Positions 1 to 8,981 of a DNA stretch of 55,476 bases are shown piece after piece. Numbering within the stretch: the first letter of the stretch is position 1; the number at the start of each line of letters is the position of its first letter. The translations under genes were made by a program, and so were the position numbers. The stretch comes from Terriglobia bacterium (GTDB taxonomy: Bacteria; Acidobacteriota; Terriglobia; JAIQFV01). Location: assembly GCA_020073085.1 (NCBI GenBank), contig JAIQFV010000022.1, positions 1 through 55,476 on the forward strand, given 5' to 3'. The notes under the pieces are model-generated. The model worked only from the letters and a program-made list of their open reading frames with translations. It was not told the origin of the DNA and made no database searches.

Positions 1-138
1 CCTATCGGGTTGAGCCTCGCGCCCGCAAACGCCGCCCCAAGAACTTTCCGCTGTTAACCGCACCCCGAAAACTGTATAAAGAAATCCGTCACCGCAATCA
101 GTACCGAAAAAACCCTTAACTTAGTGCCATTCGGGACA
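1..138 (+). mobile_element. Right (3') end of an IS4-family insertion sequence
   Basis: The window opens inside an insertion sequence. The coding end of a transposase is followed by a short non-coding tail. The segment at 126-138 read on the minus strand (TGTCCCGAATGGC) resembles TGTCCAAATTAGC at 55197-55209 (9 of 13 positions), so these are probably the right and left terminal inverted repeats of the same kind of element. The element is cut by the window edge. The exact outer boundary is uncertain by a few bases. Confidence 0.7.
3..119 (+). CDS. IS4-family transposase, C-terminal fragment (5' end outside window)
   Basis: An open frame enters from the left edge and ends with TAA after 38 codons. 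The peptide begins YRVEPRARKRRPKNFPLL and ends in a basic tail (KEIRHRNQYRKNP). This is the usual C-terminal end of IS4-family DDE transposases that carry an N-terminal DUF4372 domain. The catalytic domain lies outside the window. The 5' part of a transposase of the same type is found at the right end of the window in the same orientation, so the two ends are probably separate copies of one IS. Confidence 0.8.
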   Translation, partial: YRVEPRARKRRPKNFPLLTAPRKLYKEIRHRNQYRKNP

Positions 139-229
139 GCCGCCATTCTCAAGGATGTTCGAAGAACACGGCGACTGCCCCTGATTTCGGATACGACTTG
201 CCTTCTATTGGATAACTGTGCGCCTGACG

Positions 230-1345
230 TTAAGGGATTGCCGCAACGATCTGCTGAAAACGGGAATAGAGGGGGGTTTTTTCCAAAAACTCTAATTGTC
301 GACCATATAGCAAGCCGAAACCGCAACCTTGGCCTTCTGGGTCCTGAAGGACAAAATAGAACGATCGCTCCCAGGTCATTTTCTGGTAAAGAGATTGGGT
401 CCAATTCGCTATCGACCACTCTGGCTCCGAGCATGTTCCGTTCCGATAGTTAAATTCAGTCAGCCAGATCCGTCTTTGGACGCCTAGGCCCACCATCTTA
501 TTCCACACTTTCGAAACGGCGCTTACCTGAGCTCTTTCATCAATGCTGTAATTGTGAATCGAAAACGTCTCAAAGAAAGAGGGAAAATACCGCAGTAACG
601 AATCGGTCCACCCCGATAACCAATTCATACAGTGATTCCAATAATCGCACGTGTACCCTTCATTTCCTCCAGAAGGGGTAAAAATATCAGGACCAATCAT
701 TCTCGCACTTGGGATGGCTGTCGTGATCGCGTTGTGGCCTGGAAACTGAATGAGATCCATGTATTCACTGACGAGGCCCGTTGGATTAAGAGGGCTCTGG
801 GGGCTGAAATTCTCGGCCAGATTCGGTTCGTTCCAGAGGATCCAGTTTGTAACGTCGGGATAGCGAGTTGCGATGTTGTAAGCGAAGTCATACCAGTTGT
901 CCTTGAATATCTGTTTGTGATTAGTGTAGATGATTCCACACGGGGCTTCAAAACCATCACAAGGATTACCTCCCGCCCAGGTGGGGTGACGGTCGAGTCT
1001 GATCACAATCTAAATGTTTCTTGCGCGCATCTCGTTTACTACCTGATCTAGAACGACAAAGTTGTAGTTGTGCCATGCCTGAACCGTTGGACCAAAGTAA
1101 CTCTGGGGCCCTTGCGGAGTCGGGGTTGAACCGTTCGGCTCCGACCACGTCCATAAAACCTCAAGAACTACCCAATTGACCCCCGTTCCTTGGAGTTTCT
1201 GAGCCTGGTTTTGAATTTCGGCGGTCGTCCAATCAGTCTGATTCGCGCCCTGCCAAAAAACTCCATGTCTGGTCCCGCCATAAGCGGGAGATATGCACGA
1301 GGCAAGAAGAATGGCAGCCATTATTCCGACGATAAGTGTTCTCAT
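230..1345 (-). pseudogene. Secreted clan GH-A glycoside hydrolase interrupted by one in-frame TAG
   Basis: Two open frames in the same phase (1010-1345 and 230-1006) are separated only by a TAG codon at 1012-1010. Read through, they give one protein of about 371 residues. It starts MRTLIVGIMAAILLASC with a good Shine-Dalgarno (AAAGGAGT, about 7 nt before the ATG) and a signal peptide with a lipobox-like Cys. The second half has WILWNEPN, the beta-4 acid/base Glu of clan A (cellulase-like TIM barrels), and IWLTEFNY, the beta-7 nucleophile Glu. Both catalytic residues are intact, so the loss is recent, or TAG is read through. The codon could come from AAG (Lys) or CAG (Gln) by one change. Translation could restart at GTG 1006, but that product lacks the signal peptide and the first barrel strands. 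Family and substrate cannot be fixed by eye (GH5- or GH39-like). Confidence 0.75.
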
Positions 1346-2062
1346 GTTTGACTCCTTTGTTATTGAAAAGTTTGGATTATCAATTAACATCCGGTTTGAA
1401 GTCTAATGGGGGTAATTCCAACAATGACCACAACGTTAAAAAGAAACTAAAGAGACCGACTCGGAAGCCGGGCGCCGTTGATCACACATACTATTAACGT
1501 CCTTGTCGTGTATCAAGGGACAGCCTCAAGATTGTGGGTAGGGGGCTAGCAAAGTTGCTTAGGCCCCTCTCTGTTGCCGCGTTCACGAGAGTTACAGCCT
1601 CCACCGTCAATGAGGATACTAATTCTGCGGCTGACATCTGTCTGTCCTAAATGGGACATCCATTCGGTTTCATGGCGGAGCACCTCTGTTACTGTGGGCA
1701 CCCTGGACTGGATGCGGACAGTGAGCAGGAAAGTGGGATGGAATCCCTAGCATCTAGACATCTTGATTGGGGGAGAATCTCAGTCAGCACCTGCATGGCT
1801 GCACTAGCATTTCAGCGACTAGCAAGCCTGCTATGCAAAGATTCAAAAGGCAGTGGTGCAATTCATCCGAGAGTGAGACTTTCGCTCTTTTCTGGGGATG
1901 GCGATTGAGTGCTTTTGAGGATTCTATTGTTGGCGGGGACTTTGAAGTTAGGAGGATTCTAGGGATCAGAACCACGTATTCAATATCCCATGCAAGATTA
2001 CTTCCACGCCCGAGGGATCTTGCCCTCGGGTTTCTTATTGAATAAACCCGCGGCCCCGAGGC
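1346..2062. other. Gene-poor stretch
   Basis: About 717 bases without a convincing gene. Short open frames occur on the plus strand between 1651 and 2045, but they show no family motif and one runs through the terminator at 2009-2034. The only clear structure is that terminator. No tRNA or repeat family was recognised. Confidence 0.5.
2009..2034 (+). terminator. Rho-independent terminator without an obvious gene upstream
   Basis: A perfect 8-bp stem CCCGAGGG / CCCTCGGG with a 6-nt loop (ATCTTG) is followed by TTTCTTATT on the plus strand. There is no T tract on the minus side, so it does not serve the minus-strand TPR gene that ends at 2063. No plus-strand gene is recognised upstream. Confidence 0.6.
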
Positions 2063-2986
2063 CTATTGGGACTTGCTTTGAGGCCTGGCGGCCATGGATT
2101 TCGCTGCGGAGATGGCTCGCCGGACCACGTTGGCATCATCCGCATTGGGGGCCAGCTTCAGGTACAATTCGTACTCCCGGACCGCGTCATTGTATTTCTT
2201 CTGAAGGGTATAAACGTCCCCCAAACCTTCATGAGGATCCGCATAGGCAGGATCGATGGAGGCTGCCTTCTCAAATTCCTTGATCGCCTCTTCGTAGTTC
2301 TTCTCATCTTTAAGCAGCAGTCCCAGGTTATTGCGCGCCACTGCCAGGTTGGGATTGATCTTTAATGCCGCCAGGTAGTGGGCCTTGCCCTCCGCCGCGA
2401 CACCCCGGACGGCATAGACATTTCCCAGATCCACCTCGACATCAGCCGCGTTGGGATTCAGGGCGAGTGCCGCCTTGAAGGCCTTGATGGCATCATCGAA
2501 CCGGTTCAGGCGTGCATAGGTGTTACCGAGACGATGGCTGGCTTCCTCCAACTTGGGATCCAGTTTCACGGCCTGTTGGAATTCCAGCAACGCGTCGCCC
2601 ACGCGGCCCCGCTTGTAGAGCAGGTTTCCATATTGAAGGTGCGCCCCCGGACACTTGGGATCATTGTCTACGGCCCCCTTCAGAATCTTGGCCGCATCGT
2701 CCACCTTCTCCTGCTTCAGGAGGGCAGTGGCCCGGTCGATATCGGGCTGGGAGGGACAAGGCGCGGGGGCCTGCTGCGCCACGAAATGAGCGGGGAGGAG
2801 CATCGCTGCCAGCAACAAAAAAAGAAAATGCCGGGAGGAACACAACTTATACGATGTTTTCACGCCGGGCGCTTTACCCCTTCCCCCCACGCCTTGGGAG
2901 CCGCTTCGCGGCTTGATTTCTCTTGCGGGCTCGTTTCCGAGCTTTAAATCAGATCTCCGGATTGAACTGAATCGTTGAGACGTCAT
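2063..2986 (-). CDS. Tetratricopeptide-repeat protein, probably exported
   Basis: The 307-residue frame has a hydrophobic segment (LFLLLAAMLLPAHFV, around residues 54-68) followed by AQQ and then about six TPR units of 34 residues to the C-terminus. Repeated signs are A-x-x-L/Y-G-N-x-Y and paired helices ending in NP or DP, e.g. ALALNPNAADVEVDLGNVY. TPR proteins are scaffolds for protein-protein contacts; no enzymatic domain is present. The first ATG overlaps the stop of the upstream gene (ATGA), which suggests translational coupling, but it leaves an odd 50-residue basic leader before the signal segment. A GTG at the residues VKTSYKL, just before the hydrophobic stretch, is a plausible alternative start, though it has no good RBS. 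The partner protein is unknown. Confidence 0.75.
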   Translation of the reverse strand: MTSQRFSSIRRSDLKLGNEPAREIKPRSGSQGVGGRGKAPGVKTSYKLCSSRHFLFLLLAAMLLPAHFVAQQAPAPCPSQPDIDRATALLKQEKVDDAAKILKGAVDNDPKCPGAHLQYGNLLYKRGRVGDALLEFQQAVKLDPKLEEASHRLGNTYARLNRFDDAIKAFKAALALNPNAADVEVDLGNVYAVRGVAAEGKAHYLAALKINPNLAVARNNLGLLLKDEKNYEEAIKEFEKAASIDPAYADPHEGLGDVYTLQKKYNDAVREYELYLKLAPNADDANVVRRAISAAKSMAARPQSKSQ

Positions 2987-3432
2987 TTGATGATGTCAAC
3001 CTTCGTGTCGAGTGTATATTTCAAATGGGCGGGAGTGCGCCGGTCGAAGTAAATGTGGCCGTCTAACATCACTTTGAATTGAGCGGTGCCGCCGGGAGGA
3101 ATGGTCTGTTTTAACTCGCTTTGCGGCGTCCCGGGAACCGGCTGGGCCCGAAAGCTCGTGCCTTTGCTGTCGTCAATCTCGATCTTGGAGGCATCAAAGG
3201 TGGCCGGATCTTCTCCCCGGTTTTGCACCGTCATCGTCATAAACCAGTTCTTGCCGACAACATTCTTCCACTGGTCTGTAAAACTGTTAATCGTCACGTA
3301 GAGGTCCTGCTGATGCCACACCACACCGGCCAGGCTCTTGTAATTCACGACGTCTAAGGCGAGCACCATTGAAGCCGTTAAAGCCAGAACCAACACAACC
3401 GCTGAAAACATCCACTTCATGCTCAATTTCAT
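2983..3432 (-). CDS. Small secreted protein of unknown function
   Basis: A 149-residue protein. It has a clear signal peptide (MKLSMKWMFSAVVLVLALTASMVLA, cleavage near residue 25) and a beta-rich mature part. Phrases such as WFMTMTVQNRGEDPATFDASKIEIDD and TIPPGGTAQFKVMLDG resemble the immunoglobulin-like fold of DUF4352-type extracellular proteins, but I do not recognise the family firmly. The ATG at 3432 is chosen because AAGGAG lies 8 nt upstream; the in-frame GTG two codons earlier is too close to it. It is followed by the TPR gene with a 4-bp ATGA overlap, so the two are probably one transcription unit and may act together in the cell envelope. Confidence 0.7.
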   Translation of the reverse strand: MKLSMKWMFSAVVLVLALTASMVLALDVVNYKSLAGVVWHQQDLYVTINSFTDQWKNVVGKNWFMTMTVQNRGEDPATFDASKIEIDDSKGTSFRAQPVPGTPQSELKQTIPPGGTAQFKVMLDGHIYFDRRTPAHLKYTLDTKVDIIK

Positions 3433-3563
3433 GGCCACGTCTCCTTATTGGGAAATTTCGAAAACCGACGCGGTGGCGCACAGCGCTCCGCGGTGGACGC
3501 CCTGCGCAGGAAGGGCGTCATGGGCAGGGCGCACGGCTGTGCGCCCCTACAACCTCAAAAACC

Positions 3564-5093
3564 TCAAAACACCGGCGCTGCGAATTTTTCGAGGACCGCC
3601 GCAGAGGCCTTTTCCACATCCGCGTGGAGCGAATTTCCGTGGGCATCCATCGTCACGATGGCCGGAAAATCGTGAACACGCAGATGCCACATGGCCTCCG
3701 GAATCCCGAAATCCAGAAGATCGACCCCGAGGACCTCATCCACGCATCGGGCATAGTATTGGGCCGCCCCCCCAATGGCGTTCAAATAGACGGCGCCCGC
3801 CTCTTTCAGTCCCGTCAAAGTCTTCGCTCCCATGCCGCCCTTGCCAATTACGGCGCGGATGCCATAGCGCTTGATGATCTCGGCTTGGTAGGGTTCCTCA
3901 CGGATGGAGGTCGTCGGACCGGCTGCGACCACTTTCCAGGTCCCATTGTTCTTCAGCATGACGGGCCCGCAGTGGTAAATGATGTGTCCTTGAAGGCTGG
4001 CGGGCGGCTCATGCTTCATGAGATAAGAGTGCACCGCATCCCGCCCGGTGAACATTTCACCGCTGATCATGACGACATCACCCACTCGGAGGGAACGAAT
4101 CCTCTCCTCGTTGATCGGCGCCTCCAGGCGCACTTCCTTGCCCGTGCTGGTGAACCCCTCTCCCACCGACATCTTCCGGGGTGGTTGAGTGGCGTCCCGA
4201 TAGAGCCACCGCTTGATGACACCCGTCCTGGCGTCCAACACAACGCCCAGCCGGCGGAAGGCCCAGCAATCATAAGCCACCGTCACGAAGAAACAGGCGG
4301 GCAGACGATTGACCGCAGCGATTTTACAGCCGATCAGTGTGGCGTTGCCCCCAAATCCCATCGTACCGATGCCTAAGAGATTGGACGTCTTCAGAATGTA
4401 ATCTTCGAGTCTTGCTAACTCCGGGTTGGGGTTGACATCATCGAGCGTCCGGAACAGCTGCTGCTTCGCCATGGTGTACCCCTGCATCCGATCGCCCCCG
4501 ATGCAAACTCCGATCGCCCCGGCGCTGCAACCGTGCCCTTGCGCCTGCCAGACCGCATGGAGGAGACACTTGCGAACCCCCTCGAGGCTTCGATCCGTGC
4601 GGCCCAGGTGAGGCAGCTCGCACGGCACGGAGTATTGAATGTTCTTGTTTTCGCATCCGCCGCCTTTCAACAGCAGCTTGACTTCAATCTCTTCCTCATT
4701 CTCCCACTGCTCGAAATGAACGGTGGGAGTGCCCGGGCCGAGGTTGTTTCCGGAGTTCTTGCCCGTGATGGAGTCCACCGAATTGGGGCGCAGCTTCCCT
4801 CGCCGTGTGGCATCCTCAAGCGCCGCCGCAATGTCCTTCTTCATTTCCATCTGATTGGCCCCGACCGGGGTGCGTATTTCAAACGTCGGCCAACCGGTGT
4901 CCTGACAGATGGGTCCTTCACAGGATTCCGCCATGTCGATGTTTGTCCCGATCACGTTGAGCGCCTGGGAGGACTGGCTTGCTGGAATTTCTTCAGCCAT
5001 CGTACGCGCCATCGCCTCGCGGACGTCCGCAGGAAGATCGCTGGATGTCCTGATAATCAGATCCAACATGCTGTCCTTGAATGATAGCAACAT
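3564..5093 (-). CDS. fumA: Fumarate hydratase, class I (Fe-S, fused alpha and beta domains)
   Basis: The product interconverts fumarate and (S)-malate in the citric acid cycle using an oxygen-sensitive [4Fe-4S] cluster. The 509-residue length fits the single-chain class I form. The N-terminal (alpha) domain has CQDTGWP (residues 63-69), GGGCENK (144-150) and a Cys/Gly-rich stretch before IGGDRMQGYTMAK; these hold the expected cluster cysteines. The C-terminal (beta) domain has ISGEMFTGRDAVH, YHCGPVM, AAGPTTSIRE and VIGKGGMG, typical of the fumarase/tartrate dehydratase family. A strong GAGGAG lies about 7 nt before the ATG at 5093, while a longer frame to 5162 has no RBS. L(+)-tartrate dehydratase is a related alternative but is usually two separate chains. 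It appears to be transcribed alone. Confidence 0.9.
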   Translation of the reverse strand: MLLSFKDSMLDLIIRTSSDLPADVREAMARTMAEEIPASQSSQALNVIGTNIDMAESCEGPICQDTGWPTFEIRTPVGANQMEMKKDIAAALEDATRRGKLRPNSVDSITGKNSGNNLGPGTPTVHFEQWENEEEIEVKLLLKGGGCENKNIQYSVPCELPHLGRTDRSLEGVRKCLLHAVWQAQGHGCSAGAIGVCIGGDRMQGYTMAKQQLFRTLDDVNPNPELARLEDYILKTSNLLGIGTMGFGGNATLIGCKIAAVNRLPACFFVTVAYDCWAFRRLGVVLDARTGVIKRWLYRDATQPPRKMSVGEGFTSTGKEVRLEAPINEERIRSLRVGDVVMISGEMFTGRDAVHSYLMKHEPPASLQGHIIYHCGPVMLKNNGTWKVVAAGPTTSIREEPYQAEIIKRYGIRAVIGKGGMGAKTLTGLKEAGAVYLNAIGGAAQYYARCVDEVLGVDLLDFGIPEAMWHLRVHDFPAIVTMDAHGNSLHADVEKASAAVLEKFAAPVF

Positions 5094-5271
5094 GAAGCAC
5101 CTCTCCTCGTTTATGAAATAACCCTGGGGAACCTCTCGATCGGTCCGCTTTTCGAGAGGCAAATGGATTTTCTCACAAACTTAGCTTCCATGCGATGGGT
5201 TTTCGCAAGGCCGCCTTGCAGGCCATCAGGAGAGGCCCTCCGGCGGAGCGTCTGAATAAACCAAGAATCCC

Positions 5272-5472
5272 CTAACTCACTTCGATCCGGGTTCCATCCG
5301 GCTTGTATTCGTAGATCTTTCCTGCTTCTTCATCCCGGGTTCTTTTATGTGAGCCGTCACACCACGGCTGAGGATCCGGGCCCTGCCAGTTCGTCGAAAG
5401 CCCACAACGGCAAACCCATTGTTCGCCCACCTGGATGGGGCCTTGCGCTTCATGAATCACCTTGCGAGCCAT
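5272..5472 (-). CDS. CDGSH-type [2Fe-2S] protein
   Basis: A 66-residue protein with the core C-x-C ... W-C-D-G-S-H-K (CRCG near residues 21-24, WCDGSHK near 37-43). This is the mitoNEET-type motif, in which three Cys and one His bind a [2Fe-2S] cluster. Such small single-domain proteins are thought to take part in electron or cluster transfer; the exact partner is unknown. AAGGAG lies about 7 nt before the ATG. It sits between the class I fumarase and the KOR operon, both Fe-S enzymes, which fits a role in Fe-S or redox metabolism, but that link is inferred from position only. Confidence 0.9.
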   Translation of the reverse strand: MARKVIHEAQGPIQVGEQWVCRCGLSTNWQGPDPQPWCDGSHKRTRDEEAGKIYEYKPDGTRIEVS

Positions 5473-5982
5473 AGAGAATCTCCTTCTTGAATGATGTTTG
5501 CAAATTCGCCACCAGAATTACTCTGATGTGAATTCCTCATGAGTCCATTTTTCCCTGAATTTTTTGCTTGCATTATGGCACAATTGCCGTGATAGCATTG
5601 TAATGTTTAGAACGCAGTGCGCCTGAGAACTGGAGGGCGCATCAATGGTGAACAGGAGGCAATAGGATCAAATTTCATCTGAATTTGGAGCCCGCTGATT
5701 CAACAGACCGGCTTATCCATTAAAATTTCGTCCTTTAATCGTATTTTCTGACAACCTCTGTTGTCTGTTCTGGTTTCAAGCGGTTCTCCCTCCTTTAGAT
5801 AAATTAGACCTTTTCGGTATAAATTCCTGAACCTCCCCTCATCCACCCCGCATCGCGGGGGTCGATCGGCAAATGCAAGTCGAGCGTGGCAGATGCCCTT
5901 TTTGTGAAAAATTGAACAATTCTGATTGATGGGAGCACCTGACTGCGGTGTTCCGCGACAAGAAACTGAGAGGAAAATTCTA
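5473..5982. other. Divergent intergenic region between the CDGSH gene and the kor operon
   Basis: About 510 bases. It must hold promoters for both directions. A TATAAA at 5818-5823 upstream of korD with a poor -35 is possible but weak. I could not find a confident operator or hairpin. Confidence 0.35.
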
Positions 5983-6297
5983 ATGATCCCCTACTCTGAA
6001 CTTTCTCCGGATGCTGAGATAGAAATCCTGGAAGGGAAGCTGGCCATTGTGAAGGATCTCTGCAAGGGATGCTCCTTCTGTATCGAATTCTGTCCCAAGC
6101 ATGTGCTGGCGATTTCCAAGGATTTTAATAAAAAGGGCTACCATCCGCCCGTCGTCAAAGAGGCGATGTCCTGCAGCAACTGCAAGCTCTGCGAATACTA
6201 TTGTCCTGAGTTTGCCATTTATACGCCTGCTGGAAGTGAAAAGAAGAAACCCAAACAGAAAACGACGGTGACAGCGAAGGAGGTGCGCCATGAGTGA
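5983..6297 (+). CDS. korD: 2-oxoglutarate:ferredoxin oxidoreductase, 2x[4Fe-4S] ferredoxin (delta) subunit
   Basis: A 104-residue polyferredoxin subunit. It has two CxxCxxCxxxC(P) motifs at Cys 27/30/33/37 and 64/67/70/74, giving two [4Fe-4S] clusters that pass electrons from the catalytic subunits to ferredoxin. The C-terminus is Lys-rich. The ATG at 5983 follows GAGAGGAA by about 10 nt and begins MIPYSELSPDAEIEI; the frame is open further upstream but without support. It overlaps korA by 8 bp, so translation is coupled. It is the first gene of korDABC. Confidence 0.85.
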   Translation: MIPYSELSPDAEIEILEGKLAIVKDLCKGCSFCIEFCPKHVLAISKDFNKKGYHPPVVKEAMSCSNCKLCEYYCPEFAIYTPAGSEKKKPKQKTTVTAKEVRHE

Positions 6298-7489
6298 CCA
6301 GCGGTCGGTTTTGACGGGTGAACACTTTGTCAACGGAGACTGGGCTTGTGCCGAGGGCGGGTTGGCGGCAGGGTGCAAGTTTTTTGCCGGTTATCCCATC
6401 ACGCCGGCGACTGAGATTGCGGAGCGAATGTCGAAGCGCCTTCCGGAAGTGGGAGGGGTGTTTATCCAGATGGAGGACGAGATTGCTTCCATGAACGCCA
6501 TCCTGGGAGCCTCCTGGGGGGGCGCGAAATCGATGACCTCCACCTCGGGTCCTGGGTTCAGCCTGATGATGGAGAATTTTGGATTGGGGATCATGACCGA
6601 GACCCCCTGTGTGCTGGTCAACGTGCAGCGAGGCGGCCCTTCCACCGGTCTGCCGACCCTGGTCGGCCAGGCCGACATGATGCAGGCGCGCTGGGGCTCA
6701 CACGGTGATTACGAAGTCATCGCTCTGGCGCCTCAGTCCCCTCAAGAATGTTTTGACCTCACCATTGAAGCGTTCAACCTCTCCGAAAGCTTCCGCATTC
6801 CGGTGCTGGTGATGAGCGATGAGGTGGTGGGTCACATGACGGAGAAGGTGGTGGTGCCGAAGCCGGAAGATATTCGCCTTGTGTCCCGCCGCAAACCTTC
6901 AGTGCCGCGGGACGAGTTCAAGGCCTTTCAGCCGCGGGAAGACCTGGTGCCGGAAATGTGCACCGCGGGAGAAGGCTACTATGTGCATGTGACGGGACTG
7001 ACTCACAATGAAAAAGGGTATCCGGTCGTGACCGCGGAAGCTCAAGAGCGACTGGTTCACCGCCTGGTGGATAAGATCCGGCTCAACGCGGACCGCATTA
7101 TCCGGGTCCAGGAAGAAAACCTCTCCGACGCCGACGTCATCGTGATTTCTTACGGGATCTCGGCGAGAACCGCCAAGAGTGCAGTCGCTATGGCCCGGGC
7201 CAAGGGCTACCGGGTGGGATTCCTGCGGCTCATTACGGTTTGGCCTTTCCCGGAAAAAATGATCCGGGAACTGGCGCGCAAGGTGTCCGCCTTTGTCGTT
7301 CCGGAAATCAATTTTGGACAGATCGCGCGGGAAGTCGAACGGTGTGCCGGGGGGCGGGCCCGGACCATTGCGGTCACCCACGCGGGCGGCGCCATTCATC
7401 ATCCGGAGAAGGTTCTGTCGGTGATCGAAGAGGCCATCCGGGTGAAGTCCGGCAGCGGGCTTGTCGAAGAAACCCTCGTACTTCGCTGA
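6290..7489 (+). CDS. korA: 2-oxoglutarate:ferredoxin oxidoreductase, alpha subunit
   Basis: A 399-residue subunit of the CoA-dependent oxidoreductase that converts a 2-oxoacid plus CoA to acyl-CoA and CO2, reducing ferredoxin. It has GNxACAEG-like NGDWACAEGGLAAG near residues 15-28, the family signature GYPITPATE at 34-42, the Glu-containing MEDEIASMNAILGASW, and STSGPGFSLMMEN. The length and domain order (pyrimidine-binding domain I, then domain II) fit the alpha chain of the four-subunit KOR/VOR type. The 2-oxoglutarate preference is the usual one for this subfamily; 2-ketoisovalerate (VOR) cannot be excluded. With fumarase nearby, a role in an oxidative or reductive citric acid cycle is likely. 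Confidence 0.85.
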   Translation: MSDQRSVLTGEHFVNGDWACAEGGLAAGCKFFAGYPITPATEIAERMSKRLPEVGGVFIQMEDEIASMNAILGASWGGAKSMTSTSGPGFSLMMENFGLGIMTETPCVLVNVQRGGPSTGLPTLVGQADMMQARWGSHGDYEVIALAPQSPQECFDLTIEAFNLSESFRIPVLVMSDEVVGHMTEKVVVPKPEDIRLVSRRKPSVPRDEFKAFQPREDLVPEMCTAGEGYYVHVTGLTHNEKGYPVVTAEAQERLVHRLVDKIRLNADRIIRVQEENLSDADVIVISYGISARTAKSAVAMARAKGYRVGFLRLITVWPFPEKMIRELARKVSAFVVPEINFGQIAREVERCAGGRARTIAVTHAGGAIHHPEKVLSVIEEAIRVKSGSGLVEETLVLR

Positions 7490-7540
7490 TCTGTCCCGCT
7501 TGATAAAAAATTTGGCGAAAAAAGACAGGGAGAATAGATT

Positions 7541-8416
7541 ATGGGCGCTCTCATTGAAGATGCAGTGATTGACAATGAAACCATGGTGGAACGGTTCTTG
7601 AGAATGGACCGTCTGCCCCACATTTGGTGTCCCGGCTGCGGCATTGGAACTGCCCTGCGCTCCACCATCGAGGCTTTGGCGGACATGGACGTCCCGCAGG
7701 AGGATTTTGCCGTGGTCTCGGGCATCGGTTGTACGGCGCGCGTCGCGGGCTATTTGAAACTGGATTCCTTCCACACCACGCACGGACGCTCCATCCCCTT
7801 TGCCACGGGACTAAAGCTGGCGAATCCCAAGCTGAAGGTCTTTGTCTTCAGCGGGGATGGAGACCTGTTTGCCATCGGTGGAAACCATCTGATTCATGCG
7901 GCGCGGCGCAACATGGACTTGAAGGTCATCTGCGTGAATAACTTTATTTACGGCATGACGGGCGGCCAGGTGGGCTGCACGACCCCGACTCATTCGAAGA
8001 CCTCGACCTCCCCCTACGGCAATTACGAGCCGCCTTTCAACCTGTGCTTCCTCGCGGCGGCCGCCGGCGCAGTGTACGTGGCACGATGGACTACTTTTCA
8101 CGTCCGCCAGATTAAACGCAGCGTGGAAGAGGCGTTCGCAAAGCGCGGTTTCAGTTTCATCGAGATTATCTCGCCATGTCCGACCGTGTTTGGCAGCCGC
8201 AATGGTTTCCCCACCGGGCTCGACATGATGAAATACTTCAAAGCCAACTCGCTCACCGTGGCGGGCGCCGACCCGCGGGATGTGGATATCGAGTTGGGCG
8301 GGAAGATCAAGGTCGGCAAGTTCGTGGATAACGAGCGCCCCTCCTTCCAGGACCGGCTCTCGGAGATGTGGGGCGACCTCGGGCTGGAAGAAAGCCGGAT
8401 CGTCGAGGCCGAGTAA
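7541..8416 (+). CDS. korB: 2-oxoglutarate:ferredoxin oxidoreductase, beta subunit (thiamine diphosphate-binding)
   Basis: A 291-residue chain that carries the thiamine diphosphate site. WCPGCGIG at residues 29-36 starts the domain. The ThDP/Mg signature is GDGD (105-108) followed by VNNFIYGMTGGQVG (132-145). SPYGNYEPPFN and FIEIISPCPTVFGSRNG are also typical of KorB. AGGGAG precedes the ATG by about 10 nt. It lies 51 bp after korA and 28 bp before korC in the same operon. Confidence 0.88.
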   Translation: MGALIEDAVIDNETMVERFLRMDRLPHIWCPGCGIGTALRSTIEALADMDVPQEDFAVVSGIGCTARVAGYLKLDSFHTTHGRSIPFATGLKLANPKLKVFVFSGDGDLFAIGGNHLIHAARRNMDLKVICVNNFIYGMTGGQVGCTTPTHSKTSTSPYGNYEPPFNLCFLAAAAGAVYVARWTTFHVRQIKRSVEEAFAKRGFSFIEIISPCPTVFGSRNGFPTGLDMMKYFKANSLTVAGADPRDVDIELGGKIKVGKFVDNERPSFQDRLSEMWGDLGLEESRIVEAE

Positions 8417-8444
8417 GAAAAATCGTTTACTGGAGAATTGACCT

Positions 8445-8981
8445 ATGGCACGGACAGAAGTTCGAGTTTCAGGATTTGGCGGACAGGGCATCATCCTCTC
8501 CGGTTACATCATCGGCAAGGCGGCCGCGATCTTCGACAAGAAGAACGCCACCATGACACAGGCATATGGTCCGGAATCCCGCGGAGGCGCCTGCTCCGCC
8601 CAGGTGGTGATCTCGGAAGAAGAGATCAACGATCCGGAAGTCAGCACCCCGAACGTGGTGGTCGCCATGTCCCAGGAAGCCTTCACAACCTTCACAAAGG
8701 ATCTCGCCCCCGGGTGCACCATCCTGATCGATGAGGACCTGGTCAAGCCCGGGGCGGGTCAGGATAAACTTTTTGCCGTACCCGCAATGCGGCTTGCGGA
8801 GGAGATGGGCAAGAAAGTCGTGGCGAATATCATCATGCTGGGCTTCTTCGCCGGAAAAACCGATGTGGTGAGCCGCGAGGCCATGGAACAGGCCATCCAG
8901 TCTTCTGTCCCGGCTCGCTTCGCGGAGTTGAACCTGCAAGCGTTTCGGCGGGGATACGAGCTGGCCGTTGCCGCAGCCTGA
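8445..8981 (+). CDS. korC: 2-oxoglutarate:ferredoxin oxidoreductase, gamma subunit
   Basis: A 178-residue chain of the gamma (catalytic domain III) type. The start is RVSGFGGQGIILSGYIIGKAA, with the Gly-rich GFGGQG that touches CoA/ThDP, then TQAYGPESRGGACSAQVVIS. Both are signatures of the OFOR gamma family. It is the last gene of korDABC. No convincing rho-independent terminator follows; the downstream region is rich in palindromes. Confidence 0.87.
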   Translation: MARTEVRVSGFGGQGIILSGYIIGKAAAIFDKKNATMTQAYGPESRGGACSAQVVISEEEINDPEVSTPNVVVAMSQEAFTTFTKDLAPGCTILIDEDLVKPGAGQDKLFAVPAMRLAEEMGKKVVANIIMLGFFAGKTDVVSREAMEQAIQSSVPARFAELNLQAFRRGYELAVAAA

